DNA of 64,000 bases from Sulfuritalea sp. (GTDB lineage Bacteria; Pseudomonadota; Gammaproteobacteria; Burkholderiales; Rhodocyclaceae), in contig JALHPU010000002.1 of assembly GCA_022842325.1 (NCBI GenBank), forward strand, positions 62,001 through 126,000. The letters are read 5' to 3'. Shown here piece by piece: positions 32,260 to 42,599 of this stretch. The translations under genes were made by a program, and so were the position numbers. The notes under the pieces were generated by a model that worked only from the letters and a program-made list of their open reading frames with translations, was not told the DNA's origin and searched no databases. Position 1 is the stretch's first letter, and each line of letters starts with the position of its first letter.

Positions 32260-33390
32260 ATGCAAATCCGCGCCGCCGTCCTCAGCCAGATGGAACAACC
32301 GCGCCCTTACGCGCAGACCCGGCCGATCGCGATCGAAACCGTGAACCTCGCCGGCCCCGGCCCCAACGAGGTGCTGGTCAAGATCACCGCGGCCGGTCTG
32401 TGCCATTCCGACCTGTCGATCGTCAATGGCGACCGGCCGCGGCCGATGCCCATGGCGCTCGGCCACGAGGCCGCCGGCATCGTCGAGGAGACCGGGCCGG
32501 GCGTGACGGATCTCAAGCGCGGCGACAGCGTGGCGCTGGTCTTCGTCCCCAGTTGCGGCCACTGCCTGCCCTGCCTCGAAGGCCGCCCCGCGCTATGCGA
32601 GCCCGGCGCCGTGGCCAATACCGCCGGCACCATGGTCGGCGGCCACCGGCATCTGTCGCGCACCGACGGCACACCGCTGAACCATCAGGTCGGCGTGTCC
32701 TGTTTCGCCGAGTATGCGGTGTGCAATCGCGGCTCGCTGGTCAAGGTGCCGCCCGACCTGCCGCAGGATGTCGCCGCGGTGTTCGGCTGCGCGGTGCTGA
32801 CCGGCGTCGGCGCGGCGATCAACTCGGCGCAGGTCAGGCTCGGCCAGACCGTCGCCGTGGTCGGCCTCGGCGGCGTCGGCCTTTCAGCGGTGCTCGGCGC
32901 GCTGGCCGCCGGCGCGCGCGAAGTGATCGCCATCGACAGCCTGCCGTCCAAGCTCGAAGCCGCGCTGGCGCTGGGCGCGACGCGCGCCTTCTTGGCCTCC
33001 GATCCCGATCTCGTGGCCCAGGTCAAGGCCGCCACCAAGGGCGGCGTGGACATCGCAATCGAGGCCGCGAGTTCGGTCAAGGCGCTCGACGCCGCCTACA
33101 AGATGACGCGGCGCGGCGGCACCACGGTGACCTGCAGCCTGCCGCCGCCGTCGCACACCTTCAACGTGCCGGCGGTGAATCTGGTTGCCGAGGAACGCAC
33201 GCTGAAGGGCAGCTACCTCGGCTCGGCGGTGCCGGCGCGCGACATCCCGCACTACATCGCGTTGTTCCAGGCCGGCCGCCTGCCCGTCGACAAACTGATC
33301 ACGCATCGCCTGCGGCTCGATCAGATCAACGAGGGCTTCGACCGGCTTGATTCCGGCGAAGCCGTGCGCCAAGTAATTTTGTTCGACTGA
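32260..33390 (+). CDS. Zinc-dependent alcohol dehydrogenase (class III-like MDR)
   Basis: A 376-residue medium-chain dehydrogenase. Catalytic zinc ligands are Cys in AAGLCHSDLSI, His-Glu in LGHEAAGIVEE and Cys in FGCAVLTGVGA. Structural zinc cysteines are in PSCGHCLPCLEGRPALC, and NAD binding in VVGLGGVGLS. It resembles bacterial alcohol or formaldehyde-type dehydrogenases; the substrate is not evident. A TACACT -10-like hexamer lies about 40 bp upstream in the 59-bp gap to the divergent NlpC gene. It ends three bases before metK. Confidence 0.92.
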   Translation: MQIRAAVLSQMEQPRPYAQTRPIAIETVNLAGPGPNEVLVKITAAGLCHSDLSIVNGDRPRPMPMALGHEAAGIVEETGPGVTDLKRGDSVALVFVPSCGHCLPCLEGRPALCEPGAVANTAGTMVGGHRHLSRTDGTPLNHQVGVSCFAEYAVCNRGSLVKVPPDLPQDVAAVFGCAVLTGVGAAINSAQVRLGQTVAVVGLGGVGLSAVLGALAAGAREVIAIDSLPSKLEAALALGATRAFLASDPDLVAQVKAATKGGVDIAIEAASSVKALDAAYKMTRRGGTTVTCSLPPPSHTFNVPAVNLVAEERTLKGSYLGSAVPARDIPHYIALFQAGRLPVDKLITHRLRLDQINEGFDRLDSGEAVRQVILFD

Positions 33391-33393
33391 GCG

Positions 33394-34572
<1,179 letters not shown>

Positions 34573-34591
34573 CGGCGGTTTTCGTGGTGTC

Positions 34592-34720
34592 GTACGGGGC
34601 GGACCGTAGGGCGGACCGTAGGGCCGACTTCAGTCCGCCATCCACCCTGGCCGACTGAAGTCGGCCCTACAAAAGCTTCTACCTCCGGCGGACTGAAGTG
34701 CGCCCTATACGGCCCTGCAC
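34592..34720. repeat. Tandem and inverted repeats after metK (GTAGGGC...GACTTCAGTC type)
   Basis: Two tandem 12-mers GCGGACCGTAGG begin near 34600. A perfect 18-bp inverted repeat, GTAGGGCCGACTTCAGTC (34618-34635) and its complement (34653-34670), has a 17-base loop. A half-copy (GGCGGACTGAAGTGCGCCCTA) follows near 34687. It lies between converging genes and probably acts as a bidirectional terminator. The motif is a known style of dispersed repeat in betaproteobacteria. Confidence 0.75.
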
Positions 34721-34740
34721 GGCCCTACAGCGGCCAGGTC

Positions 34741-35862
34741 TTAGGCGAGAGAGGCCAGGGCGCGGCGAAACTCGAGGCGCGCCATCATGCGCGACGCCAT
34801 GTTGCTGGTAAAGCAGATGGCGAACCACTGCTCGCGCGGATGGACGAACAGCGCCGTGCCGCTGATCCCGGACCACGTCAGTTCGCCCGCGGCGCAAGGC
34901 ATCGCCGCCGGCCCCTGATCCAGCCTGACGGCCAGACCGAGGCCGAATCCGAAGCCGGAACCGGTGTAGGCCAGCGGGCCGTCGATGCCGTCGGCCAGCT
35001 GGTTGCGGCTCATCTCGCGGAACAGCGCTGCAGGCAGCAGCGCCCGATCGCCGAGGCGCGCGCCATTGGCCAGCAGGCGCGCAAAGCGGACGTAGTCATC
35101 GAGCGTGGTCACCAGGCCGCCGCCGCCGCTTTCCATCCACGGCCGATCGGCGCGGCGCACGCCATAGCCCGCCACCCGCGCCTGCCAGGCCGCATCGGCC
35201 GGGTGGGCCGTCGCCAGCCTGGCCTGTTCGGACGGCGGTACCGCGAAGGCGGTTTCGCTCATGCCGAGGGGTTCGAAAATTCGGGTACGCAGCGACTCGC
35301 CGAGCGCGACGCCATCGACCGCCGCGACGATCAGGCCCAGTACGTCGGTCGAATAGCCGTAGCGGAATTCCCCTCCCGGCTCGGTCGCCAGCGGCCGCGC
35401 GACAAGGCCGGCGAGAAAGGCGTCGGCATCGACATAGGGCATCTGCCCGGCGAAGTCGGATTTCAGGGCCAGCTCGCGCAGTTCGCCATCGCGGATCTCC
35501 CATTCGTAGGCGAGGCCCGAGGTATGCCGCAGCAAGTCGCGCACAGTCGGCGCGCGCTGCGGCGGCGCGCCCGATTTCATGCGCAGTTTGCGCAGAATCG
35601 GCAGGTAGTCGGCGGCCGCTGCGTCCAGCGCCAGGCGGCCTTCCGCGACCTGCATCAGAGCGGCGAAGCTGACCACCGGCTTGCTCAGCGAGGCCAGGCG
35701 GAACAGCGCCGCATCGTGCATCGGTACATCACTCTCCGGTCCAAGCCGGCCGGCCGCCTTGCGCGCGACAAGCTTGCCGGCGCATTCGACATGGACCAGG
35801 GCGCCCGGATAGTGGCGCGCCTCGATCTGGTAGGCCAGCACGCGGTCGATGCTGTCGCTCAC
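34741..35862 (-). CDS. Beta-lactamase-family serine hydrolase
   Basis: A 373-residue protein of the class C beta-lactamase/esterase EstB family. The Ser-x-x-Lys motif is FRLASLSKPVVSF (near residue 55); the Tyr motif region is FRYGYSTDVLGL and the C-terminal GISGT segment replaces HxG/KTG. No signal peptide is present, so a cytosolic esterase or amidase is more likely than an antibiotic-degrading enzyme. The start overlaps the TAXI-protein stop by four bases. Confidence 0.87.
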   Translation of the reverse strand: MSDSIDRVLAYQIEARHYPGALVHVECAGKLVARKAAGRLGPESDVPMHDAALFRLASLSKPVVSFAALMQVAEGRLALDAAAADYLPILRKLRMKSGAPPQRAPTVRDLLRHTSGLAYEWEIRDGELRELALKSDFAGQMPYVDADAFLAGLVARPLATEPGGEFRYGYSTDVLGLIVAAVDGVALGESLRTRIFEPLGMSETAFAVPPSEQARLATAHPADAAWQARVAGYGVRRADRPWMESGGGGLVTTLDDYVRFARLLANGARLGDRALLPAALFREMSRNQLADGIDGPLAYTGSGFGFGLGLAVRLDQGPAAMPCAAGELTWSGISGTALFVHPREQWFAICFTSNMASRMMARLEFRRALASLA

Positions 35863-37226
35863 GATATTCCCTGCAGCTGCGCCGGATCTGCTTCCGACGC
35901 CAGCAGGCTGCGCCTGACGAAGCCGATGTGGCCGCGCAGTCCGTAGAAGATGTCGCCGAAGGCGGCCGGCACGACGATGCGGTTTACTGCCGCCTCGATC
36001 TCGTCGAGTTCCCGCAGCAGTTGTGCGCGCCGCTCGCTGCCGACGGCGGGCTTGAAGGCCTCGCGCTCGAGCTCGATCAGCACGCGATACCAGCGGTAGA
36101 TGCGCGACTCGATGCGCCAGCGGTAGATCGCCGGGGCGATCTTCAGCGCCGGCACCACCAGCAGCACCAGCGGCACCAGCACCGCCAGCACGCGGGCAAT
36201 CAGGCTCGCCAGCCAGAACGGAAAGCTGCGGTAGAGGAAGCTCTTGCCCGAGCTGTAGTAACGGGTGGCATCGGGGCTGGTGCGGAACTCGCCCTCGTGC
36301 GCGGCCGGAAACTCGCCGCGCTTGCGGTAGAGGCCGGCCTTGCCGTGCACCTCGCGCGCGGCCTCGAGGATCAGGTCGGACAGCGCCGGATGCAGCGACT
36401 CGCGCGCCACCAGTTGCACCGTGGGCCCGACCAGCACGATGTCCTCGGCGGGAATGTCCTTGCCCAGGTCGAGCGAGCCGCGCGGCAGTTGCAGCTTGTT
36501 CAGCGTGCCGATGCGGCGCACATAGGCGTCGGCCTGGACGAAGTTGAGCAGCCGCACGCCGGAGTCGCGAATCAGGCTGCGCGTGACCTTGGTCGCGGTG
36601 GACTCGCTCATCAGGAAGGCGGCATCGATGCGGCCTTCGTGCAGCGCCTGCGTCGGATCGTCCAGATCGGTCTGGTCGAGCACGGTGCCGTCGCCCGGGA
36701 CGATGCCATTGGCCTTGAGCAGCGCCAGCGCCAGCCGGTGCGTGCCGCTGCCCGCTGGGCCGATGTTCACGCGCAGTCCCTTGAACTCGGAAAGCAGGGT
36801 CTTCGGCGCACCGGAATAGAACACCATCAGCGGCTGGAAGGCGACGCTGCCGAGCGACACCAGATTCTCGTATTTGGCGTCCTTGGCCTCGCCGCCGAGC
36901 ACGAAGCCGAGATCGACGTCGAGGCCGGCGTCGGCGAGCCTGGCGAGGTTGTCGGCCGAGCCATCGGAGGGGATGATCTTCAGCGTGACGCCTTCGCGCT
37001 CGAGGATTTTCTGGTAGCGCTCGGCGCTGCGCTGGAAGGAACTGCCCGGCGGACCGCTGGCGATGGTCAGTGTGCGCGGTGCGGCGGTGTTGAGGAACAG
37101 GTAGGCGGCCAGGCTGAGCGCGACGCCGATCAGCAGCACCGCGCCCATCGACATGACAAGGCCGCGACCGAACAGCGCATTGAGTCGGATCAGCGCCTTG
37201 CGGAGGAAGATTTTCGGGGGAACCAT
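35859..37226 (-). CDS. TAXI-family TRAP solute-binding protein with C-terminal membrane domain
   Basis: A 455-residue protein. An N-terminal membrane anchor (about 25-45) leads into a TAXI-type ligand-binding domain (TIASGPPGSSFQRSAERYQ, NIGPAGSGTHRLALALL, GRIDAAFLMSESTA). A second hydrophobic pair near 330-355 (FWLASLIARVLAVLVPLVLLVVPALK) precedes a cytosolic helical tail. No TRAP membrane subunits are nearby, so this may be an orphan sensor-like or partner protein. It is cotranscribed with the serine hydrolase. Confidence 0.87.
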   Translation of the reverse strand: MVPPKIFLRKALIRLNALFGRGLVMSMGAVLLIGVALSLAAYLFLNTAAPRTLTIASGPPGSSFQRSAERYQKILEREGVTLKIIPSDGSADNLARLADAGLDVDLGFVLGGEAKDAKYENLVSLGSVAFQPLMVFYSGAPKTLLSEFKGLRVNIGPAGSGTHRLALALLKANGIVPGDGTVLDQTDLDDPTQALHEGRIDAAFLMSESTATKVTRSLIRDSGVRLLNFVQADAYVRRIGTLNKLQLPRGSLDLGKDIPAEDIVLVGPTVQLVARESLHPALSDLILEAAREVHGKAGLYRKRGEFPAAHEGEFRTSPDATRYYSSGKSFLYRSFPFWLASLIARVLAVLVPLVLLVVPALKIAPAIYRWRIESRIYRWYRVLIELEREAFKPAVGSERRAQLLRELDEIEAAVNRIVVPAAFGDIFYGLRGHIGFVRRSLLASEADPAQLQGIS

Positions 37227-37394
37227 CGATGCGGGCGCCGTTGCGGGAAGCCGATTCGGCAGGATTCTACGCGTTGCCGCCGCCTGTCCGATTTCGGCAG
37301 CGGGCGGAATTTGCCGTGGCCGGCGGCCGGCAGCGGGTGCCGCAATTGAGGCATAGTCCGGTTTTCAGCTCACGACGCGGACAGGCCTTCGACG

Positions 37395-38066
37395 ATGCAA
37401 GCCAAACCACCGCCCTTTGCGGCTGTCATATTCGACTTCGAGGGAACCCTGGTCGATTTTCAGTGGCGGCTGACGCCTGCCGAAGACGAGTTGCGCCGTG
37501 CCTTCGGCCAGCTCGGCTTCCGCGGTCCCGAGTTTTCACACGGGAACTACGCCACCCTGTGGAACGCCGCCGCCGACCTGTGGGGGCCGCAGGACCGGCT
37601 GGACGACCTGCGCCGGGCGCTGTATCCGATCTACGACCGCTGGGACGCCGACGCCCTCGAGCGCTGGGCGCTGCGCCCCGGCGCCAGGGAGTTGCTCGCG
37701 CAACTGGCCGGGCGCGGCGTACGCGCCGGCCTGGTCAGCAACATCGGGCGCAGCGCGCTGACCGCGGCCCTCGGACGCTTTGGCTGCGCCAACCTGCTGG
37801 CGCCGATACTGGGCCGCGACGACGTGACCTGCATGAAGCCGCGGGCCGAAGGCATCCTGCGCGTGGCGGCAGATTGGCGGCTTGCCGCGGGGAACATGCT
37901 CTTCGTCGGCGACAGCCGTGCCGACGTGTTCGCTGCGCGCGCCGCCGGCCTGCCGGTGGCGATCATCCGCGGCGGCGAGTGCGCGGAAGCGGCCTTCGCC
38001 GACGCGCCGCCCGACTATTTCATTTCCGGCCTCGACGAAATCGCCGGACTGGTCGCCGGCCCATAA
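37395..38066 (+). CDS. HAD-superfamily hydrolase with DxE motif I
   Basis: A 223-residue HAD phosphatase-like protein: motif I FDFEGTLVD (nucleophile Asp14), motif II GLVSNIG, motif III Lys in CMKPRAEG and motif IV FVGDSRADVFAARAAG. The second Asp of motif I, the usual acid/base, is Glu16, a conservative but uncommon change that may alter activity. The cap is helical (subclass I). It stands alone between divergent TAXI and convergent thioesterase genes. Confidence 0.87.
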   Translation: MQAKPPPFAAVIFDFEGTLVDFQWRLTPAEDELRRAFGQLGFRGPEFSHGNYATLWNAAADLWGPQDRLDDLRRALYPIYDRWDADALERWALRPGARELLAQLAGRGVRAGLVSNIGRSALTAALGRFGCANLLAPILGRDDVTCMKPRAEGILRVAADWRLAAGNMLFVGDSRADVFAARAAGLPVAIIRGGECAEAAFADAPPDYFISGLDEIAGLVAGP

Positions 38067-38076
38067 GGCGGCGAAT

Positions 38077-38475
38077 TCAGCTGCCCGAGGGCACTTCGCG
38101 CTTGCTGCCGTCGTCGTCGATCGCGACGTAGGTGAATTGCGCCTCGGTCACCTTGACCACCACCGGATGGCTCGGGTTGCGTTCGGCATAGACCTGGACG
38201 TCGACCGTGATCGAGGTGCGGCCGACGCGCACGATCTCGGCGTAGAAGCTGACGATGTCGCCGACCGAGATCGGCTGCTTGAACAGAAAGGAATTGACTG
38301 CGACCGTGGCGATGCGGCCGCGCGCCAGGCGCATCGCCGGAATTGCGGCGGCGATGTCGCATTGCGCCATGACCCAGCCGCCGAAGATGTCGCCGTTGCC
38401 GTTCATGTCGGCCGGCATCGGCATCACGCGCAGCACCGGTTCGCGGCCCGGGATGAGTACGCCCTGGTGAGGCAT
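38077..38475 (-). CDS. yciA: Acyl-CoA thioesterase, YciA-like hotdog fold
   Basis: A 132-residue hotdog thioesterase: NGNGDIFGGWVMAQCDIAAAIPA (active Asp/Asn region), VNSFLFKQPISVGDIVSFYAEI and GRTSITVDVQVYAER. It hydrolyses acyl-CoA and, as the last gene of the PsrA-like operon, could release CoA when acyl-CoA accumulates. The start overlaps the FadJ-like stop by one base. Confidence 0.92.
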   Translation of the reverse strand: MPHQGVLIPGREPVLRVMPMPADMNGNGDIFGGWVMAQCDIAAAIPAMRLARGRIATVAVNSFLFKQPISVGDIVSFYAEIVRVGRTSITVDVQVYAERNPSHPVVVKVTEAQFTYVAIDDDGSKREVPSGS

Positions 38476-40412
38476 CAGTGTTCTCCGCTGTTCAGGTAGT
38501 TCATCGGACCGCCAGTATACGGCGCAAAGCCGGTGCCGAAGATCACGCCGGCATCGGCCAGTTCGGCATCGGCGACGACGCCGTCCTGCACCAGGCGCTG
38601 CGTGGCGGCCAGCAGGGGTTTGAGCAGGCGTTGCGCCAGGGCCGCCGTGTCACCGGCGCCGACTCCTGACTTCTGCGCCTTGCCGTCGACCCAGGTGTAG
38701 AAACCCTGGCCGGACTTCCTGCCGAGATGCCCGGCTCCGACCAGCTCGACCAGCCTTCTCGGCGGATCGGCATCGCCCACCAGCTGCCTGCCTGCGGCGA
38801 CCGCGACATCGAGGCCCACGGTATCGGCCAGCTCGATCGGCCCCATCGGCATGCCGAAGGCCACCATGGCGGCGTCGATGGTCTCGGGCGCGATACCCTC
38901 GTCCACGCACTTCATGGCTTCGTGCATGTAGGGCGCCAGCACGGCATTGACCAGGAAGCCCGGCGCGTCCCGCACCGGCAGCGGCAGCTTGTCGATCCCG
39001 CGCACGAAGGCCGCCGCGCGCTGCGCGACCTCGGGCGAGGTGCACTCGCCGGCGACGACCTCGACCAGCGGCATCATCATTACCGGGTTGAAGAAGTGGA
39101 TGCCGACCAGACGCGCGGGATTCCTGAACTTGGCCGCGATGTCGGCCAGTTTGAGCGAAGAGGTGTTGGAGGCGATCAACGCATCGGGCCGGGCGCGCGC
39201 CTCGATGTCGGCGAACAGCGCCTGTTTGGCCGCCAGGTTCTCGAAAATCGCCTCGATGATCACATCGGCCTGGCGCACGCCATCGCCGTTCGGGTCCACG
39301 ATCAGGCGATCCAGTGCGAAGCGTGCCAGTTTCCTGTCGCGCAACTTCTTTTCGAGGAAGGTCGCCGCGCGGCCGACCGCCGGCGCGATGCGCTCCACGC
39401 CCTGGTCCTGCAGCGTCACCGTCATGCCGCGCAGCACGCACCAGGCCGCGATGTCACCACCCATGACGCCGGCGCCGACTATATGCACGTGGCGCGGCGC
39501 AAAATTCTCCACGCCCTTGCCAAAACTTTTGAGCCGGTCCTGCAGGAAGAAGACGCGGATCAGGTTGCGCGTGGTCGGGTGGCTCACCAGCGCATCGAGC
39601 GAGGTCGGCTCGCCGGCCGGCACCGCCAGCGTGTTGCCGCCGTAGTTCTGCCACTGGTCGATGATGGCGTAGGGTGCGGGGTAGTGCTCGGGACGTGCGC
39701 GCTTTGCCACCTGCTTTCTGGCGCCGCTGGCGACCATGCCCTTGAGCAGGCCGTTCATCAGCTTCTGCAGGAACGGCAGCCGCGCCTGGCGCGGCGGCTG
39801 GCCGGACAGCAGCAGCATGCGCGCGGCGTTTTCCATGACGCGCGGCGGCACGCATTCGTCGGCCAGGCCGATTTTCTTCGCCCGTTTCGCGTCGATGTTC
39901 CTGCCTGTCAGCATCATGTCCAGCGCCGCCGCCGGGCCGACCAGCTGCGGCAAACGCAGCATGCCGCCCCAGCCGGGAACGATGCCGAGCATGACTTCGG
40001 GCAGCGCGAACTTGGTGCCCGGCTCATCGACCGCGATGCGGTAGCGGCAGGCCAGCGCCAGCTCGGTGCCGCCGCCCATGCAATGGCCGCGCACCAGCGC
40101 CAGCGTCGGGTAGGGCACGGCAGCCAGGCGGTTGTAGGTATCCCAGCCGCGCCGGATCAGGGCGCGCGCCTTCTCCGGCGTGTCGGAGGAAACGAACTCC
40201 TCGATGTTGGCGCCGGCGATGAAGCCGGCTTCCTTGGCCGACCTGAAGATCAGGCCCTGCGGCGGATTCTGCTCGCACTCGTCGAGCAGCAGGCCGAGCT
40301 CGGTCATCACTTCGGCGCCCAGCGTGTTGGTCGAGGAATCCGCGGTGTCGAGGATGACCCAGGCAATCCCATCGGCTTCGCGTTCGAGTTGCCAGTGCTT
40401 GAACTTGCTCAT
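38475..40412 (-). CDS. FadJ-like enoyl-CoA hydratase / 3-hydroxyacyl-CoA dehydrogenase
   Basis: A 645-residue fusion. The crotonase domain has FIAGANIEEF, GHCMGGGTELALACRYRIA and PEVMLGIVPGWGG; the 3HCDH domain has the NAD motif HIVGAGVMGGDIAAW (near 315), ASNTSSLKL, GIHFFNPVMMMPLVEVV and DAPGFLVN. It is shorter than FadB. The start at 40412 (MSKFKHWQLER) overlaps the MaoC stop by ATGA; longer upstream frames are shadow. The second dehydrogenase repeat carries GVGAGDTAAL, encoded by the dispersed word. Confidence 0.93.
   Translation of the reverse strand: MSKFKHWQLEREADGIAWVILDTADSSTNTLGAEVMTELGLLLDECEQNPPQGLIFRSAKEAGFIAGANIEEFVSSDTPEKARALIRRGWDTYNRLAAVPYPTLALVRGHCMGGGTELALACRYRIAVDEPGTKFALPEVMLGIVPGWGGMLRLPQLVGPAAALDMMLTGRNIDAKRAKKIGLADECVPPRVMENAARMLLLSGQPPRQARLPFLQKLMNGLLKGMVASGARKQVAKRARPEHYPAPYAIIDQWQNYGGNTLAVPAGEPTSLDALVSHPTTRNLIRVFFLQDRLKSFGKGVENFAPRHVHIVGAGVMGGDIAAWCVLRGMTVTLQDQGVERIAPAVGRAATFLEKKLRDRKLARFALDRLIVDPNGDGVRQADVIIEAIFENLAAKQALFADIEARARPDALIASNTSSLKLADIAAKFRNPARLVGIHFFNPVMMMPLVEVVAGECTSPEVAQRAAAFVRGIDKLPLPVRDAPGFLVNAVLAPYMHEAMKCVDEGIAPETIDAAMVAFGMPMGPIELADTVGLDVAVAAGRQLVGDADPPRRLVELVGAGHLGRKSGQGFYTWVDGKAQKSGVGAGDTAALAQRLLKPLLAATQRLVQDGVVADAELADAGVIFGTGFAPYTGGPMNYLNSGEH
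38643..38667 (+). repeat. 25-bp dispersed word, copy 9 (in the FadJ-like gene)
   Basis: CGCCGT, GTCA, CCGGCGCCGACTCCT. It encodes SGVGAGDTAA, a surface-loop type sequence. Confidence 0.7.
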
Positions 40413-41278
40413 GTCGGATCCTTGTCTGAAACCTGATAGCGGCCGACGATGGCCGGCCGCGCATCGCCATCGACGTGCAGCGCGAATGCGCCCCGGTCGG
40501 GTTCGGTTTGCGCACGCAGCGCAAGGTCTGCCCCATAGAACACCGGGCCCTTGATCCAGGTTTCCAGCGTCAGCGCCGCATGTCGCGCGGCACCGAGGTG
40601 GGCGAGGCACTGGCCGATGGCCCGCTGCGGATGGGTGAAGGCGCGGGCGAAGCCCTGGCGCCGCGCATAGCCATCGTGCAGGTGCAAGGGGTTGAAGTCG
40701 CCGGACAGCCGGCTGTAAGCCAGGCGGCCGTGTGCCGGCATCTGCCATTGCGTGACCGGTGGGCCATCGACTGCGGGACTTGCCGGTGCCTCAGCCTGCG
40801 CCGCGCCGAAACGGCCGCGCGAGTAGAAAGCATTCACGGCCTCGAACACCGTGCGGCCCTGTGTCTGCGCCGTGACCAGCAGATCCATCTCGACGCCCTT
40901 TTCGAGAATGCGGCACTCGCCCGTGCGCACGCTGAAATCCAGCACCGCATCGGGCGCGATGGCTTCATGCTGCGTCATCCGGTTGCGCACCTGCAGCACG
41001 CGCCAGATCGACAGCGGAAACGCCGGATGGCTGAGCACCGCCATCAGCAGCGGAAAGCTGAGCGTGTGCGGGTAGAGGATGGACAGCTGGTCGCCCGCCG
41101 CCAGACCGGAAAGGCCGCGATAGTCGGCCAGGTCACGCGGCGAGCTGCGCTGGCCGCGCCAGCGTGCCTCGATCGCGGGCAACCCGCCGGCGGCGTCGAA
41201 GCCGCGCTTGGGCCGCCACATCTGCGCCATGAAGCCGAGGAAGGATGGCTTGGCGTGGAAATCGAGCCGGACTTGCAT
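40409..41278 (-). CDS. MaoC-like acyl-CoA hydratase
   Basis: A 289-residue protein of double-hotdog size. The C-terminal domain has the hydratase-2 motif YSRLSGDFNPLHLHDGYA (near 205), with catalytic Asp and His, followed by the unusual FTHPQRAIGQ where most relatives have a His-Gly. The N-terminal half is a degenerate hotdog. It probably hydrates trans-2-enoyl-CoA to the R-3-hydroxy form, linking beta-oxidation with polyhydroxyalkanoate or side-chain degradation. It lies 17 bp after the thiolase gene. Confidence 0.85.
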   Translation of the reverse strand: MQVRLDFHAKPSFLGFMAQMWRPKRGFDAAGGLPAIEARWRGQRSSPRDLADYRGLSGLAAGDQLSILYPHTLSFPLLMAVLSHPAFPLSIWRVLQVRNRMTQHEAIAPDAVLDFSVRTGECRILEKGVEMDLLVTAQTQGRTVFEAVNAFYSRGRFGAAQAEAPASPAVDGPPVTQWQMPAHGRLAYSRLSGDFNPLHLHDGYARRQGFARAFTHPQRAIGQCLAHLGAARHAALTLETWIKGPVFYGADLALRAQTEPDRGAFALHVDGDARPAIVGRYQVSDKDPT

Positions 41279-41295
41279 GCGAAGTGCGCCGCGCC

Positions 41296-42597
41296 TCAGA
41301 CCGTCTCGACCAGCATGGCGCCGCCCTGGCCGCCGCCGATGCAGATCGTCGCGATGCCGCGCCGGCCGCGTTTTCCATCATGCTCGCGCCGCAGCACATG
41401 GAGCAGGTGCAGCACGATGCGCGCGCCGGAAGCGCCGACCGGGTGGCCCAGCGCGATGGCGCCGCCATCGACGTTGAGCTTCGATTGATCCAGCGTGCCG
41501 AGCGGCGCTTCGAGGCCGAGTTCCTGCTTGCACCAGGCCGGGTCTTGCCAGGCCTTGATGCAGCCCATGACCTGGGCGGCGAAGGCTTCGTTGATCTCCC
41601 AGGCGTCGAGGTCGTTGAGGCCCAGTCCGTGGCGCTGCAGGATCGGCGTCGCCGCATACACCGGGCCGAGGCCCATCTGCGCCGGGTCGAGGCCGGCCCA
41701 CTGCGTGTCGGTGATCTTGCCGATCGACGTGAGCTTATATTTTTCGACCGCGGCGGCGGAAGCCAGCAGCAGCCAGGCCGCGCCGTCGGTGATCTGCGAA
41801 CTGTTGCCCGGCGTGATCTTGCCGTACTTGCGGTCGAAGAAGGGCTTGAGTTTGGCCAGGCCTTCGATGCTGGAGTCATGGCGCACGCCGTCGTCGGCCG
41901 CATAGACCTTGCCGCCGGCGTCGACCAGCGGCACGATTTCATCGAAGCGACCTGCCTGCTGCGCGGCGACGACCTTGCGATGACTGTCGACCGAGAAAGC
42001 ATCCATCTGCTGCCGCGAGATGCCGAACTTCCAGGCCAGGTTCTCGGCGGTCTGGCCCATCATCAGGTTCACCACCGGATCGGTGAGGCCCTTGACGATG
42101 CCGATCACCGGGCTCAACAGCATGGCCGGGCGCAGCCTGGCGAACATTGCAAGCTTCGCGCCGAGCGTGCGCGCCTGGGCCATCTGCGAAAACCACAGCA
42201 CCATCCTGTCGGAATACAGCAAGTGGGTGCGCGACAGCGCATCGACGCCGCCGGCCATGACCAGTTGCGAGCGCCCGCTGTGGATGTTGGCGATGGCCGA
42301 ATCGATGGCCTGCATGCCCGAGGCGCAGTTGCGCATCACGGTCCAGCCCGGCACCTTGTGGCCGCAGCCGAGGCGCAGACTGATGATGCGGCCGATGTTC
42401 ACCTCGTCGACGCTGGGCCCGGCACAGCCGACGATGACTTCGTCGAGCTGCTCGGGCGCGAAGGACTGGCGCGCCAGCAGGGCGCGACCGGCAATCGTGG
42501 CCAGGTCGGAAGCCGAGAAGGGGCCGGGGACGTTGCGCGACTTGAGGAAGGGCGAGCGCGCGCCATCGACGATATAGACCGGAGCGAAGTCGGCCAT
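41296..42597 (-). CDS. Acetyl-CoA acetyltransferase (FadI-like thiolase)
   Basis: A 433-residue thiolase starting MADFAPVYIVDGARSPF at 42597, two bases after the regulator's stop. The active Cys is in MRNCASGMQAID, the His region in NVDGGAIALGHPVGASGA and the second Cys in ATICIGGGQGGA. It has the long FadI-type insertion (about 125-190). It completes the beta-oxidation cycle with the FadJ-like and MaoC-like enzymes of the same operon. Confidence 0.92.
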   Translation of the reverse strand: MADFAPVYIVDGARSPFLKSRNVPGPFSASDLATIAGRALLARQSFAPEQLDEVIVGCAGPSVDEVNIGRIISLRLGCGHKVPGWTVMRNCASGMQAIDSAIANIHSGRSQLVMAGGVDALSRTHLLYSDRMVLWFSQMAQARTLGAKLAMFARLRPAMLLSPVIGIVKGLTDPVVNLMMGQTAENLAWKFGISRQQMDAFSVDSHRKVVAAQQAGRFDEIVPLVDAGGKVYAADDGVRHDSSIEGLAKLKPFFDRKYGKITPGNSSQITDGAAWLLLASAAAVEKYKLTSIGKITDTQWAGLDPAQMGLGPVYAATPILQRHGLGLNDLDAWEINEAFAAQVMGCIKAWQDPAWCKQELGLEAPLGTLDQSKLNVDGGAIALGHPVGASGARIVLHLLHVLRREHDGKRGRRGIATICIGGGQGGAMLVETV

Positions 42598-42599
42598 GG

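Noticed and set aside
34599..34622. Tandem 12-mers as a possible CRISPR or minisatellite
   Set aside because: Only two units and no spacers; part of an inverted-repeat terminator region.
39461..39485. Apparent extra copy of the 25-bp word (CGCCGGCGCCGACTAT)
   Set aside because: Only the core matches; it encodes the conserved IVGAGVMGG nucleotide-binding motif of the FadJ-like enzyme, which explains it.
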